Shown piece by piece: positions 33,641 to 46,500 of a DNA stretch of 64,000 bases. The position numbers were made by a program, and so were the translations under genes. Numbering within the stretch: the stretch's first letter is position 1; each line of letters starts with the position of its first letter. This DNA is from Diaporthe sp. PMI_573 (taxonomy: Eukaryota; Ascomycota; Sordariomycetes; Diaporthales; Diaporthaceae), in assembly GCA_021399435.1 (NCBI GenBank), contig JAJTUP010000030.1, positions 62,001 through 126,000 on the forward strand, given 5' to 3'. The notes below the pieces were generated by a model. The model worked only from the letters and a program-made list of their open reading frames with translations. It searched no databases and was not told the DNA's origin.

Positions 33641-35369
33641 CCCGCCACTCTTTTTATGCACACGATGATGGCTATCGTATTGTGGTGCGTGCCTGTCTCC
33701 CTGTCAAGGTGGCCAAGGGTCCAGTGCATCTGGTTATTAAACAGGAAGAGCATATGTGTCTCGGGAGCGACTCGGGCGGCTTTCCGCTGTGTGAGCCTTC
33801 CGGCGCCAGGGTCGTGGAAGGGAGACCCGGGCTCGAACACTTCAAAAGCCACCGGCCAGCGGGTCCCTGCCACCTTTCCAGGTCGACAGGACCGGGGACA
33901 TGCGGCGGCGACGACAGGGCCTCGACGCGCTATCGGAGCAGTAGGCCAGGTTGACACCCCGGAGCATCTGATTGTTCAGAGATCCTGGCTATTGCTGCCT
34001 CCAAGGCCCCCTTGGTGGAAGGAGGGCAGGGAGGCTCCCGTCGGGGGCCGTGGTCCCGGCGCTGGTGCCGCTGGTGCCGCCCTGTAGCCTCCCACGTCGT
34101 GCTTCGATATCCTCCTCTGCTGGCGGCTATTGGGGAACAGCTGCTCGTCGTCCGGCAGGACACGGGGCCTATGCTCTCGTGCCCGTTCTTTGTCTTGTTT
34201 CTTCTGCCCCGTCTGTTGCCGTTCTCACTAGGCACATTCTGGGGCTTTCGTCGCCGACTTGCCACGACTGGGCTGTCGGTCTGGTGGTGGTGTTCGTGTC
34301 GACAGTTCCCTGCCAGGCCTTGTTCCTCCACATCTGGCAGAGGGCAGCATCACTCCTGTGCGCAGACCATGTCGAGCGGTGGCCGCCTCACTTTCTGGCC
34401 CACCCACACTTGAAAGGCGTCCTCGAGCTCCTCCTCTCCCCCCTCCTGTCGCGCTCCTCGTGCTGGCCCTTCTGTGTCTCGTGCCTGTCTGCAGGCAGCA
34501 TAGTACTGCCGCTCGAGGGCCCCCAAAGGGATGTGCGAGCGCGTTGCGAGTCATGGCCAGCCTCGGTGTCGCCTATTCGGTTCAGGACCTCCAGCGTCTT
34601 GTGCAGTTCGCCCTCCAGGTCCATCCAGCTCCCCAGAGCCGCCCTGCTCGAGACGCGGGGCGCTCACACAGCTCTTTCCCTCACATGCGTCGGTAGACTG
34701 ACGCGCGTTGTCTGTCCGCGCTCCACTGCAGTTAAGCAAGACGTCTATGTACAAGCAGGGCCTCTGTGCATTAACACATGCCAGGGAGGGCGCCGCAAAG
34801 TACTGCTTACATGATACCAGTTAACCTCTGATGTGCCGTGTGTACGCGCGTGTGATTTTTCTTTTCCATTTCTTGCCAAAGTATAGACAGACCTATCTAT
34901 ACCTGCTTCTCAGCTGCTGCTCCTGCTCCCTCCGTCCTTCACAAAAAGACACCGATGCCGCCGGGCTGTGAAAGCGACTGTACTGTACTCCCCCGTGACT
35001 TTGCCCACTTAGATAACCGAACTCGGCCTGTGTGATTCCTGGCGCTGAATCCCCCTCCCACCCTCTGTTTATCATTGGTTCCTCCTACTGCCCTATCAGG
35101 CGGGTAACGGACGAGGAATTGGAGGGAGGGAAGGATGTCATGATGGTCGACAATGAGTCGGTGATGGTGGTGGCGGTGGCGGTGGTATTGACATTGTGAA
35201 ACTCATGGCAAAGGCTGCAGGCGGTTAGAACTTGCGACAGGAGGGGTAGAGGGGGTGCTCGCTGTAAAAGGCGCCCGGGTCACCCAACGCTCGGGCGCAC
35301 AGGACTCGGCAGGCTGGTCGGGGAGCAACTTACGAGTTTCTCTGAGCAGGTATGGCGGGCTGATCTTGA

Positions 35370-36086
35370 CTAGCCAAACACGCACGCCTTGGCGGACATG
35401 ATGAGCCAGATGATGAGCCAGATGATGAGGACGGCAATTGCCAGGGCGGCAATCTTCCGGACGAGGTGGGTAACGACGTGGGTGTTGGAGTACTTCACGG
35501 CGCGCAAGAAGTCCTCGTGGACGTTGCCAGTGCCCTCCCCAGTGCCGGCGTGGCTGCAGCTGGTGCTGATCAGGACCAAGCCGTCGGGGCCGACAGCGTA
35601 CAGCTGGCGGCTGTTGTCCAGGGACGAGCATGCCTTTACAGCTTTGGCGACCCCATCCTAGGAGGAAGCCCAAGGCTGCTGCGGCTGTTGCTTCGTAAAG
35701 ACGTTGTGGGTGCCGTCGACAAGAGCGCCGAGAAAGGACTCGGCAAATTTGTTGCCAAACTGATCCATCTCTTCATCGCTGAAGCAGGCGTCAAGCTTCT
35801 CGGTGTGATAGACCATCATACGGGATCCGGCACGAAGGGCAACAGTGACGAAACGGACGTTGGGTTGACGGTCGGGATCGGAATCGAGGTTGGAATCGAG
35901 ATTAGGGTCAGAGCCAGAGGCAGAACCAGAGGCAGAACCACCAGGGTGGGTCTGGCTTGCACCGAGAGCAAACCAACGCTGGTAAATGGCATTGGAGCCA
36001 TCCCCGTCAAGGCCACGTTCGCCAGGCTCGTCAGGAAAGCCCAGCACGCCAAGCTGGAGGGGAGGGCATCGCATGTTGTCAGACAT
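35370..36086 (-). CDS. Predicted tail-anchored protein of unknown function
   Basis: The reverse frame from the ATG at 36086 runs 128 codons to an in-frame TAG at 35658-35660, and the same frame then continues for another 95 codons ending at 35370. The downstream part looks coding: it has A-V-G-P-D-G-L-V-L-I-S and ends with a strong hydrophobic anchor (A-L-A-I-A-V-L-I-I-W-L-I-I-W-L-I) near the C-terminus. The simplest model is a 45-bp intron (35658-35702) whose acceptor includes this TAG, with a weak GTCTTT donor. Stop-codon readthrough is the alternative. The first exon is acidic and contains a S-G-S-A-S-G-S repeat. If joined, the product has 223 residues and would be held in an internal membrane by its tail. 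An in-frame upstream ATG lies at 36188. Function not recognised. Confidence 0.55.
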
Positions 36087-37444
36087 GTTGCTCAAAGTGC
36101 TGTAGTAAGTGGACACTCTGAAGGCGGTTGGGCAACACAAGCCCCGTGAGTCGACGTGATTGTTTTGGGTTGGGTCGATGGAAAGCAAGGAAAGCAGAGG
36201 TGCGTGAGCGCGTGAGCATTTTATGTTGGTACCTAGCGGCGAGCCGCTTGATGGTGAAGTACTATGTACTCGCCGGCAGGCAAGGCTGTGATGCTGTGAC
36301 TGTGACTTGACCTTGGTAACATTCTTTGCACGTTATGTAGCTCATCTGATAAGTGAAGTCGCAGCCGTTGACTTGATAAGGGTCTGAATCACCACAACCA
36401 TGACTGTCACCATGTGGGGCCCAAGTAACAAAGTACTGAGATCAATATGTCCAGTCTGCATTGTGGAGCAACTGGGAAAAGCATGCCTGGGAAAACCAAA
36501 AGCGCCCAGCCTGCTGTTCCACAAGTAGTTGGCGTCCCATCTAGATGCTGCGCTGTTGTCTTGTGGCCTTTGTAAATCGTGATTAAGGAGTTTGTTTAAT
36601 AAAGACAGAGTCTTCCGTTGCCACAGATGATGGTGAACCCATCTCTTCTTCGGCGACAAACCTCCTGGGCTGCCCGAGTAAGAACCTAGGTAGACTCGGG
36701 GATTCAGACGACCCAATGGAAACGCATCGCATCAGCGTGCAAGTGCAAATGAAAGAACTCACAGCAAACTTTCTCATAGTGCTCTGAAATGCATGTGGAA
36801 TTGGTGCAACATGGTATCATCTTCAACTTGGGGCCCTTCCTGCCTCCACTGTTGGCTCTTAAAAGTGCCTCTCTTTTTTCCGGCACGCATGAGACGTTGC
36901 AGGACACCGTCACATTGGTAAGAAATAGCTTATAAGAGCTTTGCTCGGGTGCCCGCTACGCGGCCACAGCATGAATATCAATGTGCTTGCCCAATGAACC
37001 ACATTGGCGTTTCTCACTGCTCAACCCTCCTATGGAATAACCTCCTGTTGGTTATGTAGAGGTGACCAGGTATATTGAAATAAAATCACAGGGGGTTCTC
37101 CAGGGACGCGTTGCGACTTTTGAAGATGCAGCGGTGTTACTGTAATAATGTATGTGAAGGTAGCATAAACAGTGCTTCATGCTGACTAACTGTGCAAGCC
37201 TGATCGGGGTTGACGTCCGTGAGAACGCATTATGTAGATCCGTGCCCTCAAGTCCAATCAAGAGCCGGATTCCCTCCACTCGTGCTCCTGTCACCGTACG
37301 ATATGTACCCGCTGCCAATGCTGCCAACGCTTACGAGGCGTGTGGGGCTAGCAAGGTTGCATTCTGAATTTCAAAAGAGCTGTGCTCACCTGCCACTTGT
37401 CCCAAGCTCAAGTTCTTTCGAGCTTCTTTCTATGTCTTGAACGC
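36087..37444. other. Intergenic region
   Basis: About 1.36 kb between divergently oriented genes. No supported frame, RNA gene or repeat was seen. Confidence 0.4.
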
Positions 37445-39146
37445 ATGCAATCTCGATCTTCTGGCAACAGTATGGCTGCCGTGTTCAAGGAACCTCCCTC
37501 TGCCCCTGCCGAATGTCTAAACGACGCCGGCCTGGCATCCCAAGTTCTTCTACCGTCGGACCCTGACTACGCTGTTCGCGAGGATTCATATTGGTGCAAT
37601 GATGCCAAGCTCGGGCCAGCATGTATTGTCAGACCGCGCTCAGCAGAAGATGTTTCTACAGCGCTGAAGGCACTCATATCTGCGGGACAGAAGTTTGCCA
37701 TTCGTAGCGGCGGCCATACGAACTGGGCTGGAGCAAACAATATCACAAACGGAGTCACCGTATTTCAACCCCTCCTCCCTCATTAGACCAAACGGTATGC
37801 TGACTCTGACGGTCATAGGTTGACCTGGGTTTAATGAATCACGTCAACGTCGACACTGTCTCTGAAACGGTGGATATCGGCCCTGGAGGTCGATGGCGAG
37901 ATGCTTACCACGAGCTGCACAAGCATAATTACACCGTCGCGGGTGGCCGCGAAGCGAATGTCGGTGTTGCGGGCTTTCTCCTCGGAGGCGGTATGGCGTT
38001 TTTGAACTCTCAGAGAGGGTTTGCGTGCGACGATGTTATCTCATACGAGGTAGTGCTGGCAGACGGAAGCATCGTCACAGCCGACAAACACCACCATGCT
38101 CGCCTGTTCCGGGCCCTCAAGGGCGGCTCCAACAACTTCGGCATTGTCACAAACTTCAAGATGAACATGCTGAGCAACAACAAGATCTGGGGCGGCTTGA
38201 CAATATCCTCGAAGGAGTTCATACCTAATTCCATCGAAGCCATGCACGACTTTACGACCAATATCAAGGACAACCCCGACGAGACTGTGTGGACTCTGTT
38301 CATGCACTCACCTGAGCTTAAGGACACTGTCATCGCGACCGCTTGTGAGTAGCTCCCGCTGGCCGGCTGCCTGACATGTGCTTCTCGTTGTGGATATTTC
38401 AAATATGCTGATTGTTCCCGACCGAAAGATGCAAGCATGGTGGGAAAGGAAAAGGCGCCGGCGTTTGAGAAATTCTTGGACATTCCCACGACCAGCAACC
38501 AACTTGGAATTAAGACAGTCAGTGAGTTTACCGTAGAGTATACTCAGTCGACTCATCATCAGTAAGTTCTCCTTCAAAGTTTTGGCGCCGGTCCCTTACG
38601 TACGTCCCATCATTTCGGTGAACTAATCATCCTATCTGAAGCGTCATCTGGATTACTTGTGCCTTCAAGAATGACAAGCGCATCATGGCCAAAGCCTCAG
38701 AGCTACATGACAAGGTAGTCGAGGATCTCAAGGCCGTGGTGCCCGACGAAAACTTCATCACGCAGTGCACCTTCCAACCACTGCCAACACTGTTTGCCGA
38801 GAAGTCCGTCGCAGCCGGTGGCAACGTTATCGGACTCGAGCGCTACGGACACGATGGTATACTCTTCCTGGCGACGGCTCTACTTCCAACAAAGGAACTG
38901 CGAGATTACGCATACCCCAAAGTTCAGGCTTGGAATCGAGGAGTACAAGAATTCGCTCAAACGATCCCTGACGGTCTGAGTGACTTTGTATATCTCAATT
39001 ACGCTGACCCAAGCCAATCGCCACTGGCCAGCTATGGCGAGGAAAACGTCAAGTTCATGAAGGAAGTGGCGGCCGAGTACGACCCTCAGCAGGTCTTCCA
39101 GAAGCTATGTCCTGGAGGATATAAATTGATAGATGTTGAAGTGTGA
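37445..39146 (+). CDS. FAD-linked oxidase, berberine-bridge-enzyme type
   Basis: Flavoprotein of the PCMH/berberine-bridge class that oxidises small organic substrates such as secondary metabolites or sugars. Exons: 37445-37759, 37819-38344, 38429-38561, 38642-39146 (492 residues, typical length). The FAD-binding part has I-V-R-P-R-S-A-E-D-V and R-S-G-G-H-T-N-W-A-G, where the histidine is the usual flavin attachment site, then G-G-R-x-x-N-V-G-V-A-G-F-L-L-G-G-G and K-G-G-S-N-N-F-G-I-V-T. The C-terminus ends with Y-D-P-Q-Q-V-F-Q-K-L-C-P-G-G-Y-K-L, like the family's C-terminal motif. No clear signal peptide follows the chosen ATG; the extension upstream lacks an ATG. It stands alone, so its pathway is unknown; it is about 19 kb from the tyrosinase. 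Confidence 0.9.
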
Positions 39147-39470
39147 GCTTGGTAGCCATGATCGAGACTGGAACCTAGCATGAACGCCCCAGAATGGATT
39201 TCTTGTGGGAACACGGCAGGTTTTCAAAACAGGAATGGATTATTGCAGAAGACAATCATTACGGGCTTTCTTACAATTTACCTATACTACATCTGTTCTT
39301 TGAGGGCCTCGTGACCATGTTTCAAGGTCGTGTCAGTCGTCAAAAGAAGAGCAATTGCCCAGTGAATTTCCTCCTCGTACTCATCGTGCCTCGTTGCAAG
39401 CACAGGCACACACGAAAGACCCCTCTCTCTCTCGAATACAGAAGAGGAACATTTCTTGCTAATACTCATC
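39147..39470. other. Convergent 3' interval
   Basis: About 0.3 kb between two genes that end towards each other; probably 3' UTRs. Confidence 0.5.
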
Positions 39471-40206
39471 TCATTCGGTCTCAGTCTCTTCATGATCATA
39501 GGCTTCGGCTTCGACTTCGGCTTCATCTGTCATATCTGGCTCTTGCGGTGGGGTAAGGACCCAGCTGTCTGTGACATGTTAGGCCAGCGCCCGTAATCAG
39601 ATGCCTCACCGCCGTAGTCCCGGCATCGGCAACATAAAGGAGAGGTGGGTGAAGATTTGACAGCGCCATGCCTGGACTCACATGATTCCGGGCCAGGATG
39701 TTCCTCTCCGAATGCCTTCATGGCGACCGCAACCTTCCGTCCCTTGGTTCGAAACATACCGCAGGCCTTTTTTCTGGTCATCGCCTTATAGGAGGCCTCA
39801 CAATTTCTTTCCGCCCACAGCTGCTTTGTAGACCAGGTGAACTTCACCTTCCATTGGCTCCATGGGTCGATGATCGTGTATTCCTTGTCAATTTCGCCGA
39901 CATCTCTTGGCTGGCTGTGAACGTAATTGATGCAGAAGTCTTCAATATAAGGTTTGAGGTCCTTGCGCCTGATCCCCGGCGTGTCGCTGCACTTGATCTC
40001 CATCAAGCTTGGAGGATCCTGTCAATGACTCTTAGTAATCATTCATAAGAAAGAGAGTGAGTTTCCTCGAGGATTTCCAATACCTCAAGCCCGATGTCTG
40101 CTACGGGAGTGTAGCGCTGCCCATACCTGGGACCCGCTGGGAGGATGCCGCTGACAATTCCCATCGCCATTAAAGGGCCCAACAAAATTCTGGGGCTGAA
40201 GATCAT
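39471..40206 (-). CDS. Small secreted protein with acidic C-terminal tail
   Basis: Three reverse-strand exons: 40084-40206, 39682-40018, 39471-39568 (185 residues), with GT-AG introns of 65 and 113 bp. The first 25 residues form a signal peptide (I-L-L-G-P-L-M-A-M-G-I-V-S-G). The mature part has four cysteines (I-K-C-S-D, D-F-C-I-N-Y, R-N-C-E-A-S, K-A-C-G-M-F), a W-S-Q-W-K-V-K-F-T-W stretch, and a tail of E-A-E and E-T-E-T-E residues. Size, secretion and cysteine content fit candidate effectors or other small secreted proteins of plant-associated fungi, but no family is recognised. The last exon is too small to appear as an independent frame; the restored frame ends at a TGA after the acidic tail. 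Confidence 0.65.
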
Positions 40207-42698
40207 GGCTCCGTGACTTTGTGCTTATTTATGTACACGACGCAGCAAACAGACGAGGATAGTGACAGGACGAGGCCAGGACTGGGGCATCGGAAGATTT
40301 CAATGGGTGAACGTCAAATCAAGTACGCTTGGACATGTTGGAAGGTGCTGCACCAAAGGCCATCAGTCGTTTCTACTAGATTGGTGCGTGCTTTTGGCGC
40401 TGATGAAGTGATGAAGTCATCATGAAGGCTGTTTGTTTACTATCAATATGAGCTATCAAACTTGGGCAGATGTTTGTCAGCGACGGACTTTAATACTCAT
40501 ACTGGACGCAACCGTTCATCGAACTAAGATTGTCCAGCAAAAGTTTTAGTCCTCATCGGGACAGCCGATCATCACCCATTGTCTAGCTTAACCAACCGGC
40601 CAGTTCGTGACTCGGGTAATAGCCCACCAACAGATCAGCATACGGTCGTGCATCTACGGCCGTATGCCAATGGTTGAGGTCGCAGGAATCAGATTGTAAA
40701 TTCCCCGCCTCCATTCCTAACTTCCTATATTATCACAGACCAAAAAGGTAAGGTAGTCATCGCCGGGGTTCACAGATGTGGTACGTCCAAAATCCTGTCA
40801 CCTCAAGCCGAGCGCCATGGAAGGAAGACACGCAAATCGGAGCAGATAGAAATGCAGGACATGGCCATGCATACCCATGAGTACAGCCATTACTATGTCC
40901 CCTGCGTCTAAAAGATACTCCCTCCAAGCAGATTCATACCAATGACCAAGCAAGTCAGATGCTGTAATATTCTCAGTCGATTACCCAGAGTACGTAGGAT
41001 ATGCAGGCAAACGGATGATCCTGTTATCGGTAAGAGGGCAGAGATGACATGCTCAGCGGCCCCTTCTCTAGACATTGTGTGCGTGGTTCCACACACAGGC
41101 TCGAGTCCACTGGGGTAGTAGTGCGGCTTCAAACTTTGGTCAGACAATCGTAGACGGGTCCGGACTTCAAGTTGTGCCTAGACTGAAGGTATGATTGCTC
41201 AAAACATCTCAGGGTGCAGAAGTTCGTGTTTGTTGCCCACGTATCCAATGAGCTACACATTCTGAACCACACTGCGTTTGGAAGAGACGACTGAGTCTGG
41301 CAAAATTGCGATATCTATGTTTGAATTGAGCAGGATTCAAATACAGAGGTCTCAGAGGGGCACCGATTTTTAACTGCGTACAGGCCCCATTCACTGAGCA
41401 CCCCCTCCCCCCAACGCACCATTCACTGCTACAGGGAGCCAGTCGATGATCTGAGGTTTATAAGCCGCATCGAAACTGGTTCGAGCACCAGCTGCCCACA
41501 GCAAAAGAAAGAAAAGGGAGTGTATTGCAGGGGTGTAGAAGCAAGACTTGATTTCAAAAAAAGAAAACCAGAAAGAGCAGGGGCAGCTGGGGGGGGGCGC
41601 ACATTCAAGGAAAAAAGGAGCGCAAAAAGGGGACTGGCTTGATCAAACACACCAAAAACAAACGATTTGCCATATAACAGGACGTAAGCCTCAGTTGGCC
41701 GAACCTTTTGCTTTTTGGACCAAAGTTCAAAATGCATTAAAAGTCATCATAATTTTGCCTCTTTTATCACCCTTGGGCTGCGCATGCGTCGTGGGTTCGA
41801 GCAATCGGGAGGCAGGCAACGCACCTGAGACTTTTGATGGACTTTTGATATCCGCATTCTGACTGCATATCAGGGCACTGGCATTGCAATCATCAGGGTT
41901 GTGTTGGACGGATCTCATGTCATTTGTGCGTGTGTCACATGAGATTAGTCGCCCTCACCTCATTGTATTCGTCTCTGCGCCTGAAGATTATCAATGTGGT
42001 ATCTTCCTCGCATGATGATTCTGTCCTTATCCTCATGGTATAAAATCAAGAAAAAAAAGTCAGAGCTACAAAGAAGCACATTGACACACAGGGCTCAACG
42101 TTTGACAATATGAGCTTCGTCACCCCGATTCCATCTCCAGTGTCCTCAGTTGCACACAGATGGAGGCTGTGCATTAGTTGTCCATATAAATATTTCACAG
42201 TCTCATCCGCGTGACACTGCAACCTTGACAGCTGTTGCATCCGCCTTCGTCTGGTTCATGATTCGATCGTGTGCACTCATCTTTGATGTTTGCTGGCTGA
42301 ACGCGTCACGAATCAGCAATTTTGGAAACACAGATATTCGGCAAATATCTATGTAGTTACCAGAAGAGAAACTGATTTCTAAGCTTCCGTGATCTGAACA
42401 CCACCTGCGCTTGAGGTGATCTCGGTTGGGATCCGTGGGTTCGAGTCCCTCCAGTCGCCGATTTCAACAACAGTGTCTGTGTGTACAGACATGCTAAGAA
42501 ACCATCTTGCCCCAATGTCTCGTCCCGATTCCACAATTTCCGCCTCTCTCCTCTTTTCCCATCTGTGGGCAGTCAAGGAGTCACCAGCAAACAAAAGAAT
42601 CCAAGCCATCGATACCATATCACGATAAGAAAATCTCCATCCCCGACGACACTAGGCACACCACATCACCCCAAGACACCAGCACGTACTCACCCAGC
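40207..42698. other. Intergenic region
   Basis: About 2.5 kb. Only short chance frames are seen. Around 42436-42455 there is a tRNA B-box-like stretch (GGTTCGAGTCC) without a matching acceptor stem, rejected below. Confidence 0.4.
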
Positions 42699-43268
42699 AT
42701 GGACGGCGGTACAACCATGGACGAGGGCCCCAAGGGCTCTTGGAAGTCCCGCAACTGCCTCAGCTTTGGCGAGTATACAAGGTCCTGGTCCTTCAACGGC
42801 ACCTGGCGAACCATCGTGCGCCGCTTCTGCATGTGGGCCATCATCATACTGCGCACGGTCATGAACATCCTGTCCATCTCATACAACACCCTCGGCAGCA
42901 AGATCGTCAACATGGTGTGCGGGGTCCTCTTCGGGATACTCTCTTTCGTCTTTGTCTTCTGGTGCCTCACGATGATCGACCGCGCTCATGGGAATCGTGC
43001 CTGCTGGTTCTGTGGACTCATCGTTGTAGGTTTGCTCCTAAATGGTTAGTAATACGTGACTGTTTGCTAATACTATGTGTCCTTTTAGGGACGGACCCAT
43101 CTAGAGACCTTCATTGGTGTCATCGCACTTCTCCATGTCGCCCTTCTGGCATCATTCTTCCAGCTTATCATCCATTCAGCTGCCGGCTTCAACGTTATCT
43201 GGTTTTCCCTCTGGATTTCGATTGGGGTATACGGGATATTCTGCACGAAGCCATCCCTTTCCGCCTAA
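42699..43268 (+). CDS. Four-TM membrane protein of unknown function
   Basis: Exons 42699-43025 and 43089-43268 encode 168-169 residues. After a hydrophilic head (M-D-G-G-T-T-M-D-E-G) come about four hydrophobic helices: around W-A-I-I-I-L, V-C-G-V-L-F-G-I-L-S-F-V-F-V-F, F-I-G-V-I-A-L-L-H-V-A-L-L-A-S-F and V-I-W-F-S-L-W-I-S-I-G-V-Y-G-I-F. The frame that continues past the splice donor is hydrophilic and unlike it, which supports the intron. Small tetraspan proteins of this form (e.g. MARVEL-like) are common in fungi; I do not assign a family. Confidence 0.65.
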
Positions 43269-43561
43269 TGGACACATGGAAGAAGAAACACACCAAGGCA
43301 ACGTCCGAGGTGACCCATGGCAGATCTGAAGGATGGAAGAGGTAGCAGAATGAGTTCATGGGGCCTATCCGCTCGGGTCATTGTTGATTGAGTCTTTCAT
43401 TTGCTATACCATTGTATTAGAGACCAGCACCCTGGATAATTTTCCAGCAGTTTCTTGATATCCAGATATCAAACGCACTATCACTCAAAAGCAGCCACCC
43501 ATGTGGAAAATAGGCATCACATATCTCTACCTTGGGTAGGTAGTGAATTCGAGTGTATCTC

Positions 43562-46500
43562 TCATGCATCAAGAACAACACCCGTTGTCCGAAGAGCCTC
43601 TAGTTCCTCCCTAGACACGTTGTTGCCCGCATCAACCTCGTCCATGCGGACCCACCAGTACGTCAGGAAGAAGTCTGCCAAGGGCAAGCCCAATTCGGCA
43701 TACTTGACTTCGAACTCCTCCACGAGCACCTCGAGCAATCCCTCCAGGTATCTCTCTTCTTCTTGGATCTCAGCCACATCGTCAGGATCCATGACCTCAA
43801 GCATCTTATACTCCCCCTTCAAAATCGCATAAGCCACCACATTCCCAGGATCTTCGTATCTCCCGTCATTATCAATGAACCTGCAGCATGTGTGGCTCAT
43901 CCCGAGCCGCTCGAAAGTGCTGACACGGATGAAATCGGTAGCAAATTGGCGGGCCCCCAGGTGGCCAGATAAATGTCTTGTCAAAAATTCCATGATCACA
44001 CGCACCGACGCCTGGCCAAGAGCTGGCTGTCCATGCGGCGCGTCACCACCGCGGATACTGCCCCACAGCTCCCGCGTGAAGACCGAGGCTGCGCTGCATC
44101 CATCCCGTGTGCAGAGACACGAGCAGGAGTCCGTCACCGGCGACGTTAGTATTTCCGGAAGGAGTGCTGTGCACCGATCGCCTGAAAGGGCCAGGGGCCA
44201 GCGCAGGCAGCGCCCAAGCTCGCTGGCGACTCGATGGGCCAAGCGGGGCCCCCGAGGGTGTTTCTCGCATCCTTCTTCCTGGATGAATCCGCTTGTCGGT
44301 ATCGGTGTGTTCAAATCCTCTCCATGGGAAAGGAACCAGTCGACGAGATCAAGTGCGCCGGGATCAAAGCCAAGCAGGTTTGCGGCTTCGTGCCGGCGGC
44401 TCAGGCCGACGAGGTCCACCGTCATCAAGGGTGTGAATCCCGAGAGCTCAACGGCTGTGTGGTCGAACCCGGAGCTGAGCAAGGACTGGGCCAGCTCGAG
44501 GTTCATGTGCGTGCTGTGGTAGACTGACCCGGGCCGAGCACTTCGAAATCTCTTGGGCACGTCTATCCCGGCGGCGAGAAGCGCCTGCACCAGCTCAAAC
44601 GCGTCTTCTTGCAGTAAATACCCCTCTTTGATGTTGAGGTTCTTGATATCGGGCCTTTGGAGGACACTCTCGCTCGCAAAGCGCAATATCTCCCTTCGGC
44701 AATGGGCCAGTGATTGGGTCAGTATAGGTATCACGGCCCACTTCTCCCTGCCCTGTTCCCACTTTGCGATGTTCTGAATGGATTCAAGTTCCATGTCGGC
44801 AGAGGCTTCTAGAAGCATCTTTACACAATCAGGCTCATTGATCTTGAGAGCATAGTCCAGGGCCGTGGAGCCATTGTCGTCGTCAGCGTCGATGATAGTG
44901 GAGATAGTATCCCCTCCAAGGTGCAGGAGTAACTCCATGCCGCGCGGCCATGATGATGCAACATGCAGAGGGGTTTCTCCTATCTTGCCTCTTGCCGAGA
45001 GATGTTTCTGGGCATCACTGCGCCCTAGAATCTCGAGCACCTCGGTCTCCTTCCTCTCCAACAGGGCACGGGCTAGCTCCTCCTGATCCGTCGCTAACAT
45101 GAGGTCAATCAATCGTCTTGTGGAATTTGCACTATGCAGACTACTCACTGCCTTGCTCCTCAAAAATGTCGTTGCCGAGGACTGCTAGGACCGAGGGGCC
45201 AAGTGTTTGCAGAGGCATAATGTCCAGTAGATCCACGCCAAGATCCAGAAGACTCTTTGCAAGGCCTGTGGCGATCGTTACGCCCGTGAAGCTTGACCTT
45301 CGGATATCTACCAGAGTCTTCATGACGATACCGACTGGAGTTCTGTGCCCTTGATTTAGCATTCGCGACAGAGCGGCGAGAGATATAAAGGAACCCAATG
45401 CAGGTTGGCAAGACATACTTATCTGAACGGCTGGCATCTTTCAAGGGAACGCCAAAGTTCACCAGTGTCTGAAGGAACTGAGAATAGATTTCCTTCATTT
45501 CGTCGGCGAGAGGGAACCAAATTGCGTTGCATGCTACCTGCCAAGGGGTCAGACCTCTGCGACACTAGTATCTTCGCAGGGTCAAGGTGGGATATTCACA
45601 TACATGCAGTAAATTGTTCCCAGTGGTTGTCTCGATATCAGTAGGCCAGGCACGCCCCTCCATGAACAGGCGCTGGAGTCCCGCGAGGCAAGACTGCAAC
45701 CCATGCCGAAGTGCTTGTGCTGATGTATAACGAGCCATGTTGAACGTCGTGTCGTCGATCAGTTCGAAGGCTGGCGAGCCTTCGGGGACGGTCGCCCGAA
45801 TGGTGAAATTGTTCTGTATTTGCAGACTGCGTAGGAAGGCGTACTGAGAGTACTCGACCGCGACTTGAAACTGGAAAAAGTAGTTGAAGAGCTTGACTTT
45901 ACCAATGAGAGCCCTCCGCTGTCTGTGCCGGAGCGAAAGATAGCAAGAAGTTGCATGAGTTATTGGGTAAGCAGGGGATATCGTGCCTGCGCAATAGCAT
46001 TTGAGTTTCCATAAGGAGTTATCTTTGGAGGAGGACTGCCCTCCACATGAAGTTTTCTGTGTATAAGGTGGCGGTTTCGGCTCATCCTCCAGAACTTTCA
46101 CTGTTGGAGCGGGCCCAAAGTCCTCGGAGGCGGTATGAGTGATGTTTGTGCGAGAATTCGACCCGCTTGACGTAGACTGGATCTGCATCGTGTGAGAAGA
46201 CGATTTGATCATCAACTCCAGACTATCAAGTCGAGCGTGCAACGATTCGTGGCCCTTCACGACGTGGTTCTCGAGCGCCTGTGATACATCCGGCACCAGC
46301 GCGGCTACCTGGGCTTTTATTTCTTGGCTCTCAGTGGTGACTATTGAGGAGAGGCTCAGCGTCTCCGATAGCGTCTCTTGTCGCAATCTCTTCACAGAAT
46401 CGCTGACGTTCGAGGTCAGCCATGTCTTATTCATGTATGTCTTCTCGTCTCGATGTATCGATTCGCTTACTAATTCAGCAGTCCGATCTGGCAGGAAAGA

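Larger units (their letters stand above)
32417..35369. other. GC-rich, repeat-containing interval with a possible decayed gene
   Basis: Nearly 3 kb without a clean gene. On the reverse strand, 33565-34624 holds overlapping frames of biased composition, one with a segment M-H-W-T-L-G-H-L-D that recalls the histidine region of Ulp1-like cysteine proteases. The frames do not join with good splice sites, so at most a relic is supported. Two trinucleotide repeats lie here and are listed separately. The long forward frame at 33972-34814 looks like a mirror of this GC-rich strand. Confidence 0.3.

Noticed and set aside
33972..34814. Forward ORF of 280 codons
   Set aside because: GC-biased frame with no domain and Cys/Ser/Leu-rich composition; probably the mirror of a reverse-strand relic.
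42415..42462. tRNA-like B-box (GGTTCGAGTCC) near 42440
   Set aside because: The T-stem is imperfect and no complementary acceptor stem or anticodon arm lies at the right distance upstream.
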